Assembly (NCBI RefSeq): GCF_044759095.2
Contig: NZ_JBIYSM020000048.1
Location: 1-26,492 of the forward strand
Direction: 5' to 3'
Length of the DNA stretch: 26,492 bases
Source of the DNA: JBIYSM02 sp044759095
GTDB taxonomy: Bacteria; Bacillota; Bacilli; Brevibacillales; Brevibacillaceae
Made by a program: the position numbers and the translations under genes. Of the stretch, positions 23,501 to 26,492 are shown in pieces (the stretch's first letter is position 1; each line of letters begins with the position of its first letter). The notes under the pieces were generated by a model. That model searched no databases. It had not been told where the DNA came from and was given only the letters and a program-made list of their open reading frames with translations.

Positions 23501-23752
23501 TCGGAAGACGATTATGAAATCGAGCTGGCACGTGCGACAGAAGAAGAGAAGGAGCATCAGATCCGCAACCTGCGCGAGTTCCAGGAGCGCAACCGGGACA
23601 AAGCACCGGCTGCCCTGCGCCGATTGCAGGAAGTGGCGATGTCCGGCGGCAACATTTTTGCCGAGCTGATGGAGACGGTAAAAGTGGCCTCGCTTGGACA
23701 GATCAGCTCCGCTCTCTACGAGGTAGGCGGAAAGTACCGCCGCAATATGTAA
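20501..23752 (+). CDS. icmF: fused isobutyryl-CoA mutase (IcmF)
   Basis: Adenosylcobalamin-dependent mutase of 1083 aa that interconverts isobutyryl-CoA and n-butyryl-CoA; some IcmF proteins also act on isovaleryl/pivalyl-CoA. Domain order is diagnostic. First comes the B12-binding domain (1-140), with DGHDAS carrying axial-ligand His24 and VFGGGGG. A fused MeaB-like G-domain follows, with P-loop GTGGAGKSS (203-211), DPSKQKTGGALLGDR and NKFE. Then come a linker and the TIM-barrel mutase domain (about 560-1083), with GTSGVSVCSLDDMKKLYAG, PSTSVSMTINGPAP and SGYHIAEAGANP. The start ATG follows AAGGGAGAG by seven bases. It is the last gene of the cluster and is closed by a perfect terminator. Confidence 0.96.
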   Translation: METGVYRPQNKIRFVTAASLYDGHDASINIMRRILQSSGAEVIHLGHNRSVDEIVTAAIQEDVQGIAISSYQGGHVEFFKYVIDLLKERGAGHIRVFGGGGGVIVPREIRELEAYGVCKIFSPDDGRRLGLQGMINHMLQETDFPTVKQLENEVEALREQNHKAIARLISVAEYAVQEPAAFAPVAERLPQTEQTIPVLGITGTGGAGKSSLTDELVRRFLYTYKDKTVAILSVDPSKQKTGGALLGDRIRMNANNTPRVYMRSLATRKSGSELSGAVKDAIKITRSAGFDLIIVETSGIGQGDAQITEVCDVSMYVMTSEFGAPSQLEKIDMLDFADLVAINKFERKGSEDALREVRKQYRRNHNLFDLPDDRIPVYGTIASQFNDPGTNVLFAALMHKLVEKTGVDWPIANLDPTPVAIQKKSLIPSERITYLQDIANTVRQYRAFTEEQSAIARKLFQLHGAKEVVLASGDAAAMEVEAVLDKQIAHFESQLHPECRRILENWPKLKEAYRQDQLVTKIRDKEIVTVLYSESLSGTRIPKVSLPDFQDWGEILKWSLKENVPGEFPYTAGVFPFKREGEDPKRQFAGEGTPERTNRRFHFLSQNDEAKRLSTAFDSVTLYGEDPDYRPDIYGKIGTSGVSVCSLDDMKKLYAGFDLCAPSTSVSMTINGPAPMILAMYMNTAIEQQVEKFVQREGRQPSAEEYEQIKAYTLSTVRGTVQADILKEDQGQNTCIFSTEFALRMMGDIQQYFIDNKVRNYYSVSISGYHIAEAGANPISQLAFTLVNGFTYIEYYLSRGMHIDDFAPNLSFFFSNGLDPEYTVIGRVARRIWATALKNRYGANERSQKLKYHIQTSGRSLHAQEMDFNDIRTTLQALIAIYDNCNSLHTNAYDEAITTPTENSVRRAMAIQMIINKELGLAKNENPLQGSFIIEELTDLVEEAVLQEFERINARGGVLGAMETQYQRSKIQDESMYYEMKKHTGELPIIGVNTFLNPNASEDDYEIELARATEEEKEHQIRNLREFQERNRDKAPAALRRLQEVAMSGGNIFAELMETVKVASLGQISSALYEVGGKYRRNM

Positions 23753-23766
23753 TGAGAGCAAATGTC

Positions 23767-23797
23767 CCGCCTGAACCCGCGTCAGGCGGTATTTTTT
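23767..23797 (+). terminator. intrinsic terminator after icmF
   Basis: CCGCCTGA (23767-23774) and TCAGGCGG (23782-23789), perfect 8-bp stem, followed by TATTTTTT. Confidence 0.9.
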
Positions 23798-23802
23798 CGG
23801 TG

Positions 23803-23893
23803 TATAATAAATTTGGACATCCCATACAGCCGCTAGAAAAGTGTTCGGGGCCCCGCCCGGCGAAGCGTTGGCTAATGCCGGGTGGGTTTTCTT
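23803..23893 (+). repeat. 80-nt structured repeat, copy 3 (candidate small RNA)
   Basis: A consensus TATAAT (23803-23808) follows the icmF terminator, then GGACATCC from 23815, the conserved ATACAGCC and GTGTTCGGGGCCCC segment, and stem CCCGCCCGGC (23852-23861) with GCCGGGTGGG (23877-23886). The loop has AGCGTTGGCT, and the element ends TTTTCTT. It lies between icmF and the separate rpoE promoter, so it is probably a transcription unit of its own or a dispersed repeat rather than an rpoE leader. Confidence 0.62.
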
Positions 23894-23911
23894 GGTGAGC
23901 CGAAGAATCGT

Positions 23912-23939
23912 TTGAAATCCTTGCATTTTAGGCTAAAAT
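23912..23939 (+). promoter_or_regulatory. predicted promoter of rpoE
   Basis: TTGAAA (23912-23917), 16-base spacer and TAAAAT (23934-23939), about 50 bases before the rpoE GTG. Confidence 0.65.
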
Positions 23940-23989
23940 AAGGAATACTGTATGATAGCCAATTTATTGTTACGAAAGGACGTGCCCTG

Positions 23990-24541
23990 GTGAGTCAATT
24001 ACTTGCGCATATTGAACCAGAGAAACTGAGTGAAATGGCACTCGTTGACATTGCATACGAGATTCTCCGTGAAACGAATCGGCCTTATAATTTCCGCGAG
24101 TTGATGGATGAGATTGCCGTTCTGCGTAACTTGTCAAACGAACAAAAAATGGGCATGATTGCACAGGTATACACAGAAGTGAACATTGACGGCCGTTTCG
24201 TATGCCTCGGCGATAACACCTGGGGTCTTAAACGCTGGTACCCCACCGATACCGTCGAGGAAACCCAAGAGGGCGGCAAAAAGAAAAAGGTTATCCTGGA
24301 CGACGACTTCGACGACGATTACGAAATCGAAGAAGAACTGGTTGACGAGTTCGAAGAAGACGAGATTGTCATCTTCGAAGATGACGAAGAGTTCCTGGAG
24401 GACGCCGCGCTGGAAGAGGAAGATCTCGACGCCGAGCTGGAAGAGGAAGAGGATATCGTAGAAGCAGACGATCTCTTCGAAGAAGAAGGCATCGAAGAAG
24501 AAACGGACGTAGAAATGGAAGACGAAAAAGACGATTTTTAA
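23990..24541 (+). CDS. rpoE: DNA-directed RNA polymerase delta subunit
   Basis: Firmicute-specific RNA polymerase subunit of 183 aa that helps recycle polymerase and sharpens promoter choice by initiating NTP level. The N-terminal HARE-HTH domain (about 1-90) is folded, with MALVDIAYEILRE, FRELMDEIA and DGRFVCLGDNTWGLKRWYP. A short GGKKKK lysine patch follows, then a disordered tail of nearly continuous Asp/Glu (about 100-183), as in B. subtilis delta, whose lysine tract is functional. GTG at 23990 follows GAAAGGAC. No terminator lies between rpoE and the pyrG promoter. The rpoE-pyrG pairing is conserved across Bacillales. Confidence 0.97.
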   Translation: MSQLLAHIEPEKLSEMALVDIAYEILRETNRPYNFRELMDEIAVLRNLSNEQKMGMIAQVYTEVNIDGRFVCLGDNTWGLKRWYPTDTVEETQEGGKKKKVILDDDFDDDYEIEEELVDEFEEDEIVIFEDDEEFLEDAALEEEDLDAELEEEEDIVEADDLFEEEGIEEETDVEMEDEKDDF

Positions 24542-24545
24542 GTCC

Positions 24546-24575
24546 TTGACTTCGATCAGACAAACAAGATAAAAT
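24546..24575 (+). promoter_or_regulatory. pyrG promoter
   Basis: TTGACT (24546-24551), 18-base spacer and TAAAAT (24570-24575). The start is expected at GGGC (24583-24586), the initial sequence needed for CTP-sensitive G reiteration in B. subtilis pyrG. Confidence 0.8.
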
Positions 24576-24582
24576 ACTCCTT

Positions 24583-24682
24583 GGGCTTCACATGAAGAAC
24601 GTATGAATATGGAAACCTATAAAACAAAAGTGCCCCTACCCGCGTGAAAAACGGGATGGGAACCGCTTTTGTTTTTTCTTTT
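24583..24682 (+). promoter_or_regulatory. pyrG leader with CTP-responsive attenuator
   Basis: The predicted transcript begins GGGCUUC. Downstream is a terminator hairpin with outer arms ACAAAAG (24624-24630) and CTTTTGT (24666-24672), a C-rich 5' strand (CCCCTACCC, 24633-24641) pairing with GGGATGGG, and a T-run at 24672-24678. In B. subtilis, low CTP makes polymerase stall and add extra G residues at the 5' end, which pair with the pyrimidine-rich strand and stop the terminator forming. All the parts are present here. Confidence 0.8.
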
Positions 24683-24758
24683 TTGGAGCCGGCCTCATCC
24701 GCATTTATTGCAGGATTCATGATTGATACCGGAACAGGGAAAGAGGGGACGTATTAGG

Positions 24759-26360
24759 ATGACAAAGTATATTTTTGTAACAGGCGGGGTTGTTTCCTCG
24801 CTGGGTAAAGGGATCACGGCCGCTTCTCTCGGCCGACTCTTGAAGAACAGAGGACTGAAGGTAACGATCCAGAAATTTGATCCATACATCAACGTGGACC
24901 CGGGAACGATGAGCCCGTATCAGCACGGAGAAGTGTTTGTAACCGATGACGGCGCTGAGACCGATCTGGATTTGGGTCACTACGAGCGTTTTATCGATAT
25001 CAACCTGAGCGCCAACTCCAACGTAACGACGGGGAAAATCTACTCCGCTGTCATTGCCAAGGAGCGGCGCGGTGATTATCTGGGGGGCACCGTACAGGTG
25101 ATTCCTCACATCACCAATGAGATTAAAGAGCGTGTGTTCCGTGCGGGCCGCGAGACCGGTGCGGATGTTGTGATTACCGAGATCGGCGGTACGGTGGGAG
25201 ACATCGAGAGCCTGCCGTTCCTCGAGGCCATTCGCCAAATCAAGAGCGATATCGGAAGAGAAAACGTCATGTACATTCACGTGACCCTGATCCCGTACAT
25301 CAAGGCGGCAGGGGAAATGAAGACGAAGCCGACGCAGCACAGCGTGAAAGAGTTGCGCAGCCTGGGTATCCAGCCCAACGTGATCGTGACCCGTACCGAG
25401 CACCCGCTCTCCCAGGAGATGAAAGACAAGCTGGCTCTCTTCTGCGACATTGACAAGAACGCTGTGATCGAAGCAGTTGACGCCGAGACCCTGTACGATG
25501 TACCGCTGCAGCTGCAAGCGCAAGGTCTTGACGATTACGTCTGCCGTCATCTCGGTCTCACCTGCAAGGAAGCGGACATGACGGAATGGAAAGCGCTCGT
25601 CAATCAGATCAAGAGCCTGAGCCGTACCACCCGAATTGCGATCGTGGGAAAATACGTGGAGCTGCACGATGCGTACCTCTCCGTGGCGGAAGCGCTGTAT
25701 CACGGTGGGTTTGCCAATAATACCGACATTGACATCAAATGGGTAAGCGCGGAAGAAGTGACGCCGGAAAACGTGGACGAGCTGCTTGGCGACGTGGACG
25801 GCATTCTCGTGCCGGGCGGCTTCGGCGATCGCGGCATTGAAGGAAAAATCAACGCCACTCGCTACGCCCGCGAGAAGAAAATTCCGTTCCTCGGCATTTG
25901 TCTGGGCATGCAGATCGCCGTTATTGAGTTTGCCCGCCACGTAGTCGGTCTGGACGGAGCGAACAGCTCCGAGATCAATCCGGATACCCAGTATCCGGTA
26001 ATCGACCTGCTGCCGGAGCAAAAGGAGATCGAGGACAAAGGCGGAACGATGCGCCTGGGCCTTGGACCAACGAAGGTGGAACCGGGCAGCCTGACCGAAA
26101 AAGCATACAACAGCACCCTGGTGTACGAGCGCCATCGCCATCGCTATGAGGTAAACAACGAATATCGCGATCTTCTGGCACAGCATGGATTGCGCTTTGC
26201 CGGAACCACGCCGGACGGCAGACTGGTTGAGATCGTGGAAATACCTGACCATCCATGGTTCCTGGCGACGCAGTTCCATCCGGAATTTACGTCCCGTCCG
26301 AACCGTCCGCAACCGCTGTTCCGCGAGTTCGTTCGCGCAGCCATGACCAGCAAAAGATAA
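24759..26360 (+). CDS. pyrG: CTP synthase
   Basis: Converts UTP to CTP using ATP and glutamine-derived ammonia; 533 aa, normal length. The N-terminal synthetase domain begins MTKYIFVTGGVVSSLGKG with the ATP loop, then KFDPYINVDPGTMSPYQHGEVFV and EIGGTVGDIES. The C-terminal class I glutamine amidotransferase shows PGGFGDRG, nucleophile Cys381 in GICLGMQ, and His507/Glu509 in FHPEF. ATG at 24759 is used, with AAAGAGGGG about 10 bases upstream; an in-frame ATG at 24723 has no ribosome binding site and would lengthen the conserved N-terminus. Expression is expected to follow CTP level through the leader described upstream. Confidence 0.98.
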   Translation: MTKYIFVTGGVVSSLGKGITAASLGRLLKNRGLKVTIQKFDPYINVDPGTMSPYQHGEVFVTDDGAETDLDLGHYERFIDINLSANSNVTTGKIYSAVIAKERRGDYLGGTVQVIPHITNEIKERVFRAGRETGADVVITEIGGTVGDIESLPFLEAIRQIKSDIGRENVMYIHVTLIPYIKAAGEMKTKPTQHSVKELRSLGIQPNVIVTRTEHPLSQEMKDKLALFCDIDKNAVIEAVDAETLYDVPLQLQAQGLDDYVCRHLGLTCKEADMTEWKALVNQIKSLSRTTRIAIVGKYVELHDAYLSVAEALYHGGFANNTDIDIKWVSAEEVTPENVDELLGDVDGILVPGGFGDRGIEGKINATRYAREKKIPFLGICLGMQIAVIEFARHVVGLDGANSSEINPDTQYPVIDLLPEQKEIEDKGGTMRLGLGPTKVEPGSLTEKAYNSTLVYERHRHRYEVNNEYRDLLAQHGLRFAGTTPDGRLVEIVEIPDHPWFLATQFHPEFTSRPNRPQPLFREFVRAAMTSKR

Positions 26361-26374
26361 GATTGGTTAGCAAG

Positions 26375-26409
26375 AAAAAACGTACCGACGGTTGTCGGTA
26401 CGTTTTTTT
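26375..26409 (+). terminator. intrinsic terminator after pyrG
   Basis: CGTACCGAC (26381-26389) and GTCGGTACG (26394-26402), perfect 9-bp stem extended by A6/T7 flanks. Confidence 0.93.
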
Positions 26410-26426
26410 CAGCATATAAGACTTCC

Positions 26427-26444
26427 ATGCCGCGTTCACGGCAT
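26427..26444. other. short inverted repeat near the window end
   Basis: ATGCCG and CGGCAT with a 6-base spacer. The last ~80 bases have no gene. They may be the promoter region of the next gene, which is spo0F/ywjG-like in B. subtilis order, but nothing here proves that. Confidence 0.25.
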
Positions 26445-26492
26445 CACTGATGAATGAAAATATTGTCAATACTGCTACTACGGCTGGCGAAG

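Noticed and set aside
83..23893. Three spaced repeats considered as a CRISPR-like or tandem array
   Set aside because: Copies are about 11-12 kb apart with whole operons between them and no cas genes; they are dispersed elements.
26411..26492. Possible start of spo0F regulation at the window end
   Set aside because: No start codon with a ribosome binding site and no clear 0A box is visible; only a short inverted repeat can be supported.

Overview
The window reads as a chromosomal segment of an aerobic, spore-former-type Firmicute of the Bacillales, most likely Brevibacillus or a close Paenibacillaceae relative. The inference rests on gene content, strong AGGAGG-type ribosome binding sites, ATG/GTG starts, a GC-rich but Gram-positive style of regulation (cre, FadR box, SigL/sigma-54 enhancer binding protein) and gene order. 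The frame pbpG-speE-speB-DUF1934(ywiB)...fadF...acyl-CoA dehydrogenase...rpoE-pyrG follows the Bacillus subtilis pyrG-to-pbpG neighbourhood. The genus is an inference, not read from a marker gene.

Layout. (1) 1-500: an 80-nt structured repeat (copy 1), then a small unknown acidic protein, closed by a bidirectional terminator. (2) 545-4624: a class A penicillin-binding protein on the minus strand, divergent from the polyamine pair speE-speB. (3) 4659-6912: an MFS exporter, a DUF1934 protein and a small membrane protein. (4) 6912-9990: a lysine module, with a PAS/AAA+/Fis sigma-54 activator (kamR) followed by lysine 2,3-aminomutase (kamA). kamA has a textbook -24/-12 promoter, and an identical 16-bp palindrome lies before each gene. 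(5) 10055-11390: an orphan branched-chain-amino-acid-type lipoprotein with a perfect catabolite-repression site. (6) 11391-11960: a gene-free stretch with repeat copy 2, a long imperfect palindrome resembling a MITE, a TetR-type operator and a FadR box. (7) 11961-23752: a catabolic cluster, fadF, then thiolase, 3-hydroxybutyryl-CoA dehydrogenase, two acyl-CoA dehydrogenases, meaB, a TetR regulator and the fused isobutyryl-CoA mutase icmF. (8) 23767-26409: repeat copy 3, rpoE, the pyrG attenuator and pyrG, and the pyrG terminator.

How it works together. IcmF interconverts isobutyryl-CoA and n-butyryl-CoA. The two acyl-CoA dehydrogenases, the hydroxyacyl-CoA dehydrogenase and the thiolase could carry butyryl-CoA to acetyl-CoA, with FadF passing the electrons toward quinone. 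The enoyl-CoA hydratase and the ETF needed are not here and must be encoded elsewhere. Three related TetR-type operators precede fadF, the thiolase gene and the tetR-icmF pair. This suggests that the local TetR controls the whole module, while fadF also answers to a FadR-type repressor.

The least explained signals are non-coding. An ~80-nt element occurs three times, always on the plus strand in intergenic DNA, with a -10-like box at its 5' side, a stem supported by paired substitutions and a terminal T-run. Between fadF and the thiolase gene a related hairpin appears as three stems nested inside one another. These look like an undescribed small-RNA or hairpin-repeat family.
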